Origin: an uncultured Eubacteriales bacterium
GTDB taxonomy: Bacteria; Bacillota; Clostridia; Oscillospirales; Oscillospiraceae
DNA length: 64,000 bases
Direction of reading: 5' to 3'
Assembly: GCA_900546295.1 (NCBI GenBank)
Contig: URCK01000001.1
Span: forward strand, 1-64,000
The translations under genes and the position numbers were made by a program. This document shows, in pieces, positions 16,109 to 23,378 of the stretch (position 1 is its first letter; the number at the start of each line of letters is the position of its first letter). The notes below the pieces were generated by a model, which saw only the letters and a program-made list of their open reading frames with translations, ran no database searches and was not told the origin of the DNA.

Positions 16109-16801
16109 TCAGCCGTTGTTCATGATATAATCTTCCGCATTCTGCTCCATGTCCGCGCCGTTGCTGAAATAAGTGTAATTGTCCGGCACAGAGCCGACGA
16201 TGACCGTCTCGGCCACGGCGTAGGTGTTGCTGAATTTCGTCGTTGTGGAAAATCCGGGCAGCAGGATGCTGACATACACATCCACCACAAGATAGATCTG
16301 GTGCTTGGTCTGGTTGATGCCGGCCGACGTGAAGGCATTCTCAAAATGCGCGCTCGACGAGCCGACCGACTGCATCCGCACCCGGATGAGCGGTCCGCGC
16401 CCTGCGAGAAACGGCGAGCCGAGCAGCGTGCCGACCGGGACGGAAAGCTCCTTGGTGGTCACCTCGGAGAGTTTTTCCAGCACCTTGTCGATGATGGCGG
16501 ATTGCAGGCGGTTGAACTCCGCCATGTTGCTCTTGACCGCCGTGATGCGCCCTTCATTGTCCTTTTCAAAGGAGATGAGCCGGTCGTAATCCACGTCGCC
16601 GCGGTAGACCGTTTCGTTCACGGCGGCGGTGACGATGCCGTTGACCGTGTTTGACACCCGCGCCGTCGCAAGCGACGTGAGCACGGGCTTTAGGTGCATC
16701 ATCGCGACGACGGCAAGCACCAAAAGCGCGAGCAGCAGCAAGATAGCGAGCAGCACCGCGCGCTTTTTGCCCGAAAGCGGACGGCGCCTTCCCATTTTCA
16801 T
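16109..16801 (-). CDS. yunB: Sporulation protein YunB
   Basis: 230 aa from the ATG at 16801, preceded by GAGGTGGAG; a GTG three codons earlier is possible. One N-terminal membrane helix (residues about 15-35) and an extracytoplasmic domain with family features (AVNETVYRGDVDYDRLISF, VPVGTLLGSPFLAGRGPLI, VRMQSVGSSSAHFENAFTSAG). In B. subtilis YunB is SigE-controlled and needed for efficient sporulation; its biochemical role is unknown. It lies between murD and ligA on the same strand. Confidence 0.92.
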   Translation of the reverse strand: MKMGRRRPLSGKKRAVLLAILLLLALLVLAVVAMMHLKPVLTSLATARVSNTVNGIVTAAVNETVYRGDVDYDRLISFEKDNEGRITAVKSNMAEFNRLQSAIIDKVLEKLSEVTTKELSVPVGTLLGSPFLAGRGPLIRVRMQSVGSSSAHFENAFTSAGINQTKHQIYLVVDVYVSILLPGFSTTTKFSNTYAVAETVIVGSVPDNYTYFSNGADMEQNAEDYIMNNG

Positions 16802-16847
16802 AGGCTCCACCTCGATTCGGTAAAGCCTATGAAATCAGAGCTTTTCC

Positions 16848-18230
16848 CTATTCGCCCAGCGCCATCACGAGCGCTTTGAAGGCTTTTCCGCGCTCCATAA
16901 AGTTCGCAAAGCGGTCGAAGGCCGCGCACGCGGGCGAGAGCGTCACGATATCGCCCGCTCCGGCGCGCGCGTAAGCGGTCTGCACGCAGGCGGCAAGATC
17001 CTCGCAGCGCACGATCTCGGGGAGGTCCTCCTCGCGCGCGTTCTCGCGCAGCGCCTTTTCGATGGCGTCCGCCGTCGCGCCGCACAAAATGAGCAGCTTA
17101 ACGTGCTGCACCACTTCCGGCGCAAGTGGTGCAAAGGAGATATGCTTGTCATATCCGCCCGCAATCAGGATGACCTTTTCATCAAACGCGCGCAGCCCCG
17201 CGATGGTGCGCGTGGGGCTTGTGGCGATGGAATCGTTGTACCATTTCGCGCCGTGCAGCGTGCGCACATATTCGATGCGGTGCTCCACGCCCGCAAAGCT
17301 GCGCGCGCTCTCGCGCATCACATCATAGGGCACGATGCCGTCCAGCGCCGTCACGGCAGCAAGATAGTTCTCGACGTTGTGCAGCCCCGGCAGGCGGATA
17401 TCCTCTCGGTGCATGACCTCTTCCTCGCGCCCGTCATGGCGCAGAATGATCGCGTCGCCGCGCAGAAACGCACCGTCCGCGACCGCGCCGCGGCGGCTGA
17501 AAAGGCGCGTGTGCGCGCGGGACTTTTCAGAAAGCGCGCGCGTGATGTCGTTGTCCTCGTTAAAGATGGCAATGTCGTCCGCGCTCTGATGGAGATAGAT
17601 GTTCTCCTTCGCCTCGATGTACTCCGCCATGTCGCGGTGCATATCGAGGTGGTTCGGCGCAAGGTTGGTCATCACCGCGATGTGCGGCGAGCGCTTCATG
17701 TCGAGCAGCTGGAACGACGAAAGCTCGACGACCGCGATATCACCGCGCTGCATCTTCTCCGCGTCGCACAGCAGCGGATGACCGATGTTGCCGCCGAGGT
17801 AGACCGTCTTCCCTGCCGCGCGCAGCATGTCCGCGATGATGCTCGTCGTGGTGGTCTTGCCGTCGCTGCCCGTCACGCCGATGATCGTGCAGGGGCAGAC
17901 CTCGAAAAAGATCTCCATTTCCGACGTCACGACGCTGCCGCGCTTTTTCGCTTCGAGCAGCGCCGGCACATCCGGCCGCATCCCCGGCGTGCGGAAGATG
18001 ACGTCCGCGCGCAGATCGTCCAGATAGTGCTCCCCGAGGCAGAGCTTCGCGCCCAGCGCCTCAAGCTGCGCTGCACGCTCGCCGAGCGCCTCGCGGCCCT
18101 TTTTATCGCAGGCGACGACCTGCACGCCGCTGCGGCACAAAAGCTCGATGAGCGGCGTGTTGCTCACGCCGATGCCGAGCACCGCCGCTGTTTTCCCCTG
18201 TAAAGATGCCAAATATTCCTGTATCGTCAT
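16848..18230 (-). CDS. murD: UDP-N-acetylmuramoylalanine--D-glutamate ligase
   Basis: 460 aa cytosolic Mur ligase adding D-Glu to UDP-MurNAc-L-Ala in peptidoglycan synthesis. N-terminal Rossmann-like domain (VLGIGVSNTPLIELL), central ATPase domain with GVTGSDGKTTTTS near residue 113, catalytic-domain landmarks TNLAPNHLDMH near 180 and HRIEYV with YNDSIATSP near 310-325, and a C-terminal domain with LSPACAAFDRF. The ATG at 18230 has AAAGGA upstream; the frame is open further but runs into the rnpB promoter. Divergent from rnpB. Confidence 0.95.
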   Translation of the reverse strand: MTIQEYLASLQGKTAAVLGIGVSNTPLIELLCRSGVQVVACDKKGREALGERAAQLEALGAKLCLGEHYLDDLRADVIFRTPGMRPDVPALLEAKKRGSVVTSEMEIFFEVCPCTIIGVTGSDGKTTTTSIIADMLRAAGKTVYLGGNIGHPLLCDAEKMQRGDIAVVELSSFQLLDMKRSPHIAVMTNLAPNHLDMHRDMAEYIEAKENIYLHQSADDIAIFNEDNDITRALSEKSRAHTRLFSRRGAVADGAFLRGDAIILRHDGREEEVMHREDIRLPGLHNVENYLAAVTALDGIVPYDVMRESARSFAGVEHRIEYVRTLHGAKWYNDSIATSPTRTIAGLRAFDEKVILIAGGYDKHISFAPLAPEVVQHVKLLILCGATADAIEKALRENAREEDLPEIVRCEDLAACVQTAYARAGAGDIVTLSPACAAFDRFANFMERGKAFKALVMALGE

Positions 18231-18312
18231 AGACGTTCGTCCTTTCATCCGGGCATATGAAAAATCAGTATTAGTATAGTACAGGAAGCGTAAAATAGCA
18301 ACGGATTTTCCG

Positions 18313-18341
18313 TTGACAAGCCCCGAGCGATACGCTAAAAT
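18313..18341 (+). promoter_or_regulatory. SigA-type promoter of rnpB
   Basis: TTGACA (18313-18318), 17-bp spacer, TAAAAT (18336-18341); the RNA 5' stem starts 7 nt later. Confidence 0.9.
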
Positions 18342-18347
18342 AAGTCT

Positions 18348-18764
18348 GCGAGTAAGACAGACAGTCGCGCGGCGAAGCCGAAAGGCTCGCTGTGAGGAAA
18401 GTCCGGGCTCCACAGGGCAAGGATAACGGGTAACGCCCGCCCAGAGCGATCTGAGGAAAAGTGCAACAGAAATAGACTACCTGCACACTTTGTCTTTCCG
18501 GGTCTGCAACCTCCCTTCCGACGTAACGGAGGGCGGAAGTGCAGGCCGGGAAAGGCAAAGTGCTGCGGGAAAAGGTGGAAAGGTGCGGTAAGAGCGCACC
18601 CGTCGGCTCGAGAGTGTCCGATGCTGTAAACTCTATCCGGAGCAACACCGGTATGGGAGCAATAGGCTTGCCCGGCCGCTCCCGGGGTGGCTGGAGCGCT
18701 GCGGCAACGCGGCGCGTAGATAGATGACTGTCAAATACAGAACCCGGCTTACAGTCTTGCTCGC
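18348..18764 (+). ncRNA. rnpB: RNase P RNA, class A
   Basis: Catalytic RNA for tRNA 5' maturation, about 417 nt. The universally conserved CR-I block GAGGAAAGTCCGGGCTCC is at about 18393-18410, the ACAGAAA core element at about 18468, and the 3' ACAGAACCCGGCTTA block at about 18737. Helix P1 closes the molecule: GCGAGTAAGAC at 18348-18358 pairs with GTCTTGCTCGC at 18754-18764 (one G-T-type change). The layout of peripheral elements fits class A rather than Bacillus class B. Own promoter and terminator. Confidence 0.97.
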
Positions 18765-18773
18765 GCAAAATAT

Positions 18774-18813
18774 GAGAGGGACGGCGCAGTTACGCTGTCC
18801 CTCTCTTACTTTA
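18774..18813 (+). terminator. Terminator of rnpB
   Basis: GAGAGGGACGGCG pairs with CGCTGTCCCTCTC (18793-18805); a T-rich tail TTACTTTATTTT follows. Confidence 0.85.
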
Positions 18814-18826
18814 TTTTGTAAGATGA

Positions 18827-18855
18827 AAAAAGCGGCGCTTTCGCGCCGCTTTTCT
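18827..18855 (-). terminator. Terminator of the ECF S-component gene
   Basis: Stem AGCGGCG with complement CGCCGCT around TTTC, flanked by A-runs on the + strand that become a T-run on the minus strand. Confidence 0.8.
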
Positions 18856-18869
18856 CTATGGTAAAAAAA

Positions 18870-19457
18870 TTATTCGACTTCCTTCTTGCCGATGCGGATG
18901 AGGCGCAGGATCACGGGGCTGAGCACCGCGTTGAACAGCAGCTCAAAGATGAAGTTCGCGCCCACAAGACCAACGATCATGAACTGGCCGACGTTGGCGC
19001 CAAGACCCGCCGCATCTGCCCAAGCGCTGATCGTCTCCATGAAGAACAGCAGGCAGCCGATCAGAAACACACCCGTGTTGACGACCGGGCAGGCAACGGC
19101 GGCAAGCGCCACGGCAAGCGTGCGGTTCTTGTTCTCGATCGCCTTGTAGACAAGGCCGGAAGCAAGACCGGCCAGCGCGCCCTTGGCAAGCACCGTCAGG
19201 ATCGTGCCGAGCGCGTTGACGCCGAGGAATGCAGCCGCGTCGCCGCTGAGCAAAACGACCACGCCGAATACAAAGCCGAGCCACGCACCCGCGCCCGCGC
19301 CGTAGAGAGCGGCGCCGATCACGACCGGCACGAGCACCAGCGAGACGCTGAACGTACCGAACTTGATGAAGCTGCCCAGCAACTGCAGCACAACGACGAT
19401 GGCCGTGAACAGGCCAAGACCGACGATCTTCTGCGTGTTGGTGTTTTTCTGGTTCAT
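18870..19457 (-). CDS. ECF transporter S component (substrate unassigned)
   Basis: 195 aa from the ATG at 19457, which follows AAAGGAG; the frame upstream is leader. Six hydrophobic helices: KIVGLGLFTAIVVVLQLLG, VSLVLVPVVIGAALYG, WLGFVFGVVVLLSG, NALGTILTVLAKGALAGLAS, LAVALAAVACPVVNTGVF and VGQFMIVGLVGANFIFELLF, as in vitamin-binding S components that dock on a shared EcfT/A/A' module. No ECF module genes are nearby. Substrate cannot be told from sequence; a folded 5' leader may be a ligand sensor that reveals it. Confidence 0.87.
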   Translation of the reverse strand: MNQKNTNTQKIVGLGLFTAIVVVLQLLGSFIKFGTFSVSLVLVPVVIGAALYGAGAGAWLGFVFGVVVLLSGDAAAFLGVNALGTILTVLAKGALAGLASGLVYKAIENKNRTLAVALAAVACPVVNTGVFLIGCLLFFMETISAWADAAGLGANVGQFMIVGLVGANFIFELLFNAVLSPVILRLIRIGKKEVE

Positions 19458-19571
19458 AAGGTTCTCCTTTCGTAGGCCGCCCGCGTATGAAACTGACGGC
19501 AGGAGCATACCGCAGGAACTCCCCTTAGCCGTATGCTTGGTTTTTCTGCCGAAAACGGACGCCCGACGTGC
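19458..19571 (-). promoter_or_regulatory. Structured 5' leader, candidate riboswitch
   Basis: On the minus strand, CGGCAG (19551-19546) pairs with CTGCCG (19502-19497). Nested inside, AGCATAC pairs with GTATGCT around a loop containing GGCTAAGGGGAGTTCC. The leader is about 114 nt from the inferred start to the ATG. I could not match it to TPP, FMN, THF, cobalamin or preQ1 classes by eye. Confidence 0.45.
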
Positions 19572-19577
19572 CGAGAT

Positions 19578-19606
19578 ATGATACCAAACTATCGCCGCGA
19601 TTGCAA
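19578..19606 (-). promoter_or_regulatory. SigA-type promoter of the ECF S gene
   Basis: Minus-strand TTGCAA (19606-19601), 17-bp spacer, TATCAT (19583-19578). Confidence 0.7.
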
Positions 19607-19647
19607 GCCTAATATTCATCCTTTTTCATTGGATAATAAAACAAAAA

Positions 19648-19680
19648 GTGGGACTTGCCAGTTATACCGGCAAGTCCCGC
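19648..19680 (-). terminator. Terminator of trmK-nif3-yebC
   Basis: GGGACTTGCC and its complement flank a 9-nt loop; on the minus strand ACTTTTTGTTTTATT follows, a good T-tract. Confidence 0.9.
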
Positions 19681-19695
19681 TTCATGTTTATCCAC

Positions 19696-20430
19696 TTATT
19701 CCTGGTCCCAGTTGTGGTAGGTGTTCTGGACGTCCTCGTTATCCTCGAGCATATCGAGGAGCTTTTCCATGTTCTTGATGTCCTCGTCGCTCTCGAGCTT
19801 GACGTAGGTCTGCGGGACAAGGCTGATGTCTGCGCTGACGAAGGCATAATTCTTCTCCTCGAGCGCCTTAACAACATCGTTAAAGGCGTCAGGATCGGTC
19901 GTGATCTCGAAAACGTCGTCCTCGGCGTTGAAATCATCGGCACCGGCGTCGAGCGCGTCCATCATGACGGCGTCCTCGTCGTAGTCTCCGTCCTCGTTGT
20001 CGATGATGATCACGCCCTTGCGATCAAACGACCAGCTCACGCAGCCCTGCGCGCCCATACCCTTGCCATACTTATCGAAATAGTGGCGGACCTCCGGCGC
20101 GGTGCGCTGGCGGTTGTCGGTCAGCGCCTCGACGATGACGGCAACGCCGCCGGGGCCGTAGCCCTCATAGGTGACGGACTCGTAGTTGTCGGTGTTGCCC
20201 GAGCCGAGCGCCTTGTCGATGGTGCGCTTGATGTTGTCGTTGGGCATATTCGCAGCCTTGGCCTTGGCCACAACGGTCGCAAGACGGGAGTTGTTATTGG
20301 GGTCGCCCGAGCCGCCCTGCTTGACAGCAACGATGATCTCCTTGGCGATCTTGGTGAACGCGGCGCTGCGCTTGGCGTCCGCCGCGCCCTTCGTCTTTTG
20401 GATATTGTGCCACTTGGAATGTCCGGACAT
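19696..20430 (-). CDS. YebC/PmpR family protein
   Basis: 244 aa. Begins with the family signature MSGHSKWHNIQKTKGAADA, then ARLATV-type and DNIKRTIDKALG (about 60-72) and YEGYGPGGVAVIVE (about 86-99) blocks, in the three-domain YebC order. Family members were named as transcriptional regulators; more recent work links YebC-type proteins to translation of difficult (proline-rich) stretches. Which applies here is unknown. It begins 12 nt after nif3 ends and is the last gene of the trmK-nif3-yebC unit. Confidence 0.95.
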   Translation of the reverse strand: MSGHSKWHNIQKTKGAADAKRSAAFTKIAKEIIVAVKQGGSGDPNNNSRLATVVAKAKAANMPNDNIKRTIDKALGSGNTDNYESVTYEGYGPGGVAVIVEALTDNRQRTAPEVRHYFDKYGKGMGAQGCVSWSFDRKGVIIIDNEDGDYDEDAVMMDALDAGADDFNAEDDVFEITTDPDAFNDVVKALEEKNYAFVSADISLVPQTYVKLESDEDIKNMEKLLDMLEDNEDVQNTYHNWDQE

Positions 20431-20442
20431 AGTGATTTCTCC

Positions 20443-21222
20443 TTACAGATAATATTGGATGACATCGCGGTGCGAGGTCGAAATGATGGTTTGAACCTCC
20501 GGGAAGTGCGCTTTGAGATGTGCTGCGATCGCCGGGCAGACGACGTTCTCCGTCGGAAAATGACCCGCGTCGATCAGGTTGAGCCCCTGCGTATCGAGAA
20601 AATCGTTGTAGCGCAGGTCGCTCGTTACAAAGGTGTCGCAGCCCTGTGCGATAGCCTGCGGGATATACTCTCCGCACGCGCCGCCGCCCACGGCCACACG
20701 ATGCACCCGCCCGCTGCCGCTTCGGTAGCGCAGGCCGCCACATCCTAATAATTCTATCACATCCCGCAGGAACTCTTCAAGCCCCTTTTCGCAGGAAAGT
20801 GTGCCAATTCGGCCGATTTTTTCGTCGTTGAGCAAAAAAACATTGTTCAGGCCGAGTTTATTGGCAAGACAGTCGTTCACGCCGCCGTCCGCAGCGTCCA
20901 GATTCGTGTGCATACAAATGGCGGAAACGTCGTTTTTGACGAGCATCGTCAAAAGACCGCCGAGGCGCGTGTCGCTGCGCAGGGTCTGCATCTCGCGCTC
21001 ATGCCAGCGCACATTCATCACCGGATGGTGCGACACGATGAGCTGTGCGCCGAGGTCGACGGCCTCTCGCGCCACGCGCTCGGTGATATCGAGCGCGACG
21101 AGCACGCGCGTGACCTCCCGCTCAGGGTCGCCGACGAGGTGACCGACGTTGTCCCAGTCCATCGCGCTCTCGCGCGGCGCCCAGGAAAAAAGGCTCTGTT
21201 CGATCTCATGTACCGTTGCCAC
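20443..21222 (-). CDS. Nif3-like dinuclear metal center protein
   Basis: 259 aa. GTG start at 21222 with GGGAG eight nt upstream; it overlaps the trmK 3' end by 17 nt. Metal ligands are visible: SHHPVMN near residue 65, HTNLDAADGGVND near 100, and the C-terminal DAGHFPTEN near 225. The family forms a hexameric ring and in Firmicutes is often coupled to trmK. Some homologs act as GTP cyclohydrolase I type 2 candidates, but the role is not settled. Confidence 0.93.
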   Translation of the reverse strand: MATVHEIEQSLFSWAPRESAMDWDNVGHLVGDPEREVTRVLVALDITERVAREAVDLGAQLIVSHHPVMNVRWHEREMQTLRSDTRLGGLLTMLVKNDVSAICMHTNLDAADGGVNDCLANKLGLNNVFLLNDEKIGRIGTLSCEKGLEEFLRDVIELLGCGGLRYRSGSGRVHRVAVGGGACGEYIPQAIAQGCDTFVTSDLRYNDFLDTQGLNLIDAGHFPTENVVCPAIAAHLKAHFPEVQTIISTSHRDVIQYYL

Positions 21223-21922
21223 GTGTCCACTCCCTTTCTCTTCTCTCCAGCTCCTCGATGAGCTGCTGCAAATGCGCGATGCGCGCATCCCTGTCTAAAA
21301 GCGATGAGACCGCAAGCCCCTGCGCGGCCCGACGGAGCTTTGCAAGGTGTTGCGCGAGGTATTCACCGTAGAGCGGGTCATCGCCCAGCAGAAAGCCCGC
21401 GAGCGCGTCCGCCTCGCTCAGACTGCGCTCCTCCCCGCCGGTCACGCGAAAGACGACATAGAGCTGCTCTTTGTCGCGCACGAGCTTTTCTTCGAGAAAA
21501 CGGTAGCCGCTCTCGCAGAGCCAGCGGCGCAGCAGATCCACCTTCGTCTGCGGCTGTAGGATGAGCGTGTGCGCGCCGTCGCGCGTCCAAGGCGCGGCCT
21601 CCAGGATACCGAGGATCGTCTCCCCACCCATGCCGGTGATCGCAACCGTGTCGCACTCGTCCGCGCGGATGAAGGCGAGACCGGGGCAAAGGCGAAAATC
21701 GATCTTCTCCGTCACGCCGTATTCTCCTGCCGTCGCGCGCGCATGGTCGAGCGGAAGGGCGTTGATATCCGAGGCGATGGCGCGCTCGATCGTCCCCTCC
21801 TGCAAGAGGTACACCGGCAGGTATCCGTGGTCGGTGCCAACATCGGCAAGGCGCGCGCCCTTTTGCACGAGGGACGCGATGCACTGCAAACGCGGCTGAA
21901 GCTGCAATCGTTCGTTTTTCAC
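21206..21922 (-). CDS. trmK: tRNA (adenine(22)-N(1))-methyltransferase
   Basis: 238 aa, SAM-dependent enzyme making m1A22 in bacterial tRNAs. GTG start at 21922 (VKNERLQLQPRL) preceded by AAGGAG. Rossmann SAM-binding motif ADVGTDHGYLPVYL near residues 25-38, ASDINALPLDHA near 50-60, GMGGETILGIL near 95 and LILQPQTKVDLLRRWL near 118, then the coiled-coil C-terminal domain. Overlap with nif3 indicates translational coupling. Confidence 0.94.
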   Translation of the reverse strand: MKNERLQLQPRLQCIASLVQKGARLADVGTDHGYLPVYLLQEGTIERAIASDINALPLDHARATAGEYGVTEKIDFRLCPGLAFIRADECDTVAITGMGGETILGILEAAPWTRDGAHTLILQPQTKVDLLRRWLCESGYRFLEEKLVRDKEQLYVVFRVTGGEERSLSEADALAGFLLGDDPLYGEYLAQHLAKLRRAAQGLAVSSLLDRDARIAHLQQLIEELERREREWTRGNGT

Positions 21923-21950
21923 TGCCCTTCTCCTTTCCTTCGACCGAATA

Positions 21951-21980
21951 AGACGCATACGGGAAAGCCCGTATGCGTCT
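21951..21980 (-). terminator. Hairpin between DUF1858 gene and trmK
   Basis: AGACGCATACGGG and its perfect complement around a 4-nt loop; moderate T-tract on the plus strand, weaker on the minus. Confidence 0.65.
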
Positions 21981-21985
21981 TTTCC

Positions 21986-22198
21986 TTATTGTTCGACGGG
22001 CTTGTTGGCCTCTTCGTTGACGAGGGCCAGCAGCTTGTCCACATCGATCCCGTGGACCATGCACGCTTCCTCCACCGTCTCACCGCGGGAGCTGGGGCAG
22101 CCCAGGCAGTGCATTCCGATGGAAAAGAAGATCGGCGCGGTCTGCGGCGCAACATCAAGGATATCCCCGATGATGGTCTCGCGCGTGATCTCGATCAT
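21986..22198 (-). CDS. DUF1858 hybrid-cluster-associated redox disulfide protein
   Basis: 70 aa. Begins MIEITRETIIGDILDVAPQ and carries the family redox core MHCLGCPSSRGETVEEAC (CxxC plus a third Cys) followed by HGIDVDKLLALVN. This domain is found fused or adjacent to hybrid cluster proteins and redox enzymes in anaerobes; a thiol redox role is likely but unproven. No hybrid cluster gene is nearby. Stand-alone gene, with a hairpin after its stop. Confidence 0.92.
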   Translation of the reverse strand: MIEITRETIIGDILDVAPQTAPIFFSIGMHCLGCPSSRGETVEEACMVHGIDVDKLLALVNEEANKPVEQ

Positions 22199-22297
22199 AT
22201 TGATTCACCTCCGTGAAAATCGATGCAGATAGTTTATCCCATTTTTCGCACTTTTTCAATAGGAAATGCGAAAAAAGAAGGATGCGTACGGCGAAAA

Positions 22298-22332
22298 AAG
22301 AAAGACGCCCGCGAAGCGGACGTCTTTCGATC
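22298..22332 (-). terminator. Terminator of the zinc-ribbon gene
   Basis: Minus-strand stem GAAAGACG-CCGC / GCGG-CGTCTTTC with loop TTC, followed by TTTCTTTTTTC. Confidence 0.8.
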
Positions 22333-22347
22333 AAACGTTTACAAGAA

Positions 22348-22626
22348 TTACTGCTCAGCGCGCATCTTGGCGAAGCACTCGCTGCAGTAGACCGGACGGT
22401 CGGACTTGGGCTCGAAGGGAACCTTGGCCTCGCCGCCGCAAGCTGCGCAGACTGCGGTGAAGTACTCACGGGGACCACGAGCAGCGTTCTTGCGAGCGTC
22501 GCGGCAGGCCTTGCAGCGCTGGGGCTCGTTCTGGAAGCCGCGCTCAGCGTAGAACTCCTGCTCGCCGGCGGTGAACACGAACTCGTTGCCGCACTCTTTG
22601 CAAACTAAAGTCTTGTCTTCGTACAT
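22348..22626 (-). CDS. Small zinc-ribbon protein (four CxxC)
   Basis: 92 aa. Four CxxC pairs, CKEC (residue 9), CKAC (38), CAAC (60) and CSEC (80), arranged as two zinc ribbons, with the aromatic segment EQEFYAERGFQNEP between the first two. This matches the clostridial zinc-ribbon/CxxC domain proteins of unknown role; nucleic acid or protein binding is plausible. ATG at 22626 has AGAGAGGG upstream. Monocistronic, just downstream of sigH. Confidence 0.88.
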   Translation of the reverse strand: MYEDKTLVCKECGNEFVFTAGEQEFYAERGFQNEPQRCKACRDARKNAARGPREYFTAVCAACGGEAKVPFEPKSDRPVYCSECFAKMRAEQ

Positions 22627-22666
22627 GATTTTACCCTCTCTTTGAATCAGAAAAAAATATATGCGT

Positions 22667-23311
22667 TCAGCGTTTGCTGATATCGCCGGAGATGATGTGC
22701 CGCGCGGCCTTTCGGCGCACGCGCTGCACGGCGTTGTCCACCGACTTCGGGGACTTACCCACGGCCTTTGCGATCTCGTGACAGGAAAGGCCTTCCAAAT
22801 AGTACCCTAAGATCTTCGCCTCGAACTCGGACAACTGCTTGCGGGTACTTTCAAGAAGACTTTCCACGTAGTCCCGCTCTGCAATAAGAAGCTCGGGATC
22901 AGTGTGGCTGGGGTCCAAAGTACCGGGGGTGTAAGAAGTACTGTCAAAGAAAGGGGTATCAAGGGATATGGATTCGTTCAGCGGATAATGCTTGCCGCGG
23001 GAAGCGGCACGGAGTGCGGAGAACAGGCGGTTGCGGATACAGGTATCCGCAAAGGTGCGAAACGACGCTGCCTTGCCCGGTCGGTACTCCCGTATCGCCT
23101 GAATGAGACCGAACATGCCCTCCTGGATCAAATCCTCCCCATCGCCTCCGACGAGGAAAAGAGGACGCGCGCAGGCGCGCACCGTTCCGTAGTAGCGAGT
23201 GACAAGAAGCTCTTCGGCTCCCCTGTCTCCGCCGGCTGCCATCGTGCACAGCGCCTCGTCCGTGCAGCCTTCCAGACCCGGATGGCGGCTCTCATTCTGA
23301 TGATATTGCAT
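22667..23311 (-). CDS. sigH: RNA polymerase sigma factor SigH family
   Basis: 214 aa sigma-70 family factor. Region 2 shows YYGTVRACARPLFLVGGDGEDLIQEGMFGLIQAIREY (conserved DLIQEG core) and FADTCIRNRLFSALR; region 4 shows LSEFEAKILGYYLEGLSCHEIAKAVG and KSVDNAVQRVRRKA. This is the Spo0H/SigH type, which in Firmicutes drives post-exponential and early sporulation genes. AGAAGG lies eight nt before the ATG, but a TTGACA-N18-TATAAT sits almost on top of it (see findings). glmM ends 67 nt upstream. Confidence 0.9.
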   Translation of the reverse strand: MQYHQNESRHPGLEGCTDEALCTMAAGGDRGAEELLVTRYYGTVRACARPLFLVGGDGEDLIQEGMFGLIQAIREYRPGKAASFRTFADTCIRNRLFSALRAASRGKHYPLNESISLDTPFFDSTSYTPGTLDPSHTDPELLIAERDYVESLLESTRKQLSEFEAKILGYYLEGLSCHEIAKAVGKSPKSVDNAVQRVRRKAARHIISGDISKR

Positions 23312-23378
23312 ACATTATACCTTCTGCGCTTATGATTTGTCAAGTATTTACGAAAATTTAGTATTTAGTCTAATGGTT

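Noticed and set aside
18271..18768. 165-codon frame across rnpB
   Set aside because: It overlaps the RNase P RNA core; a known database artefact type.
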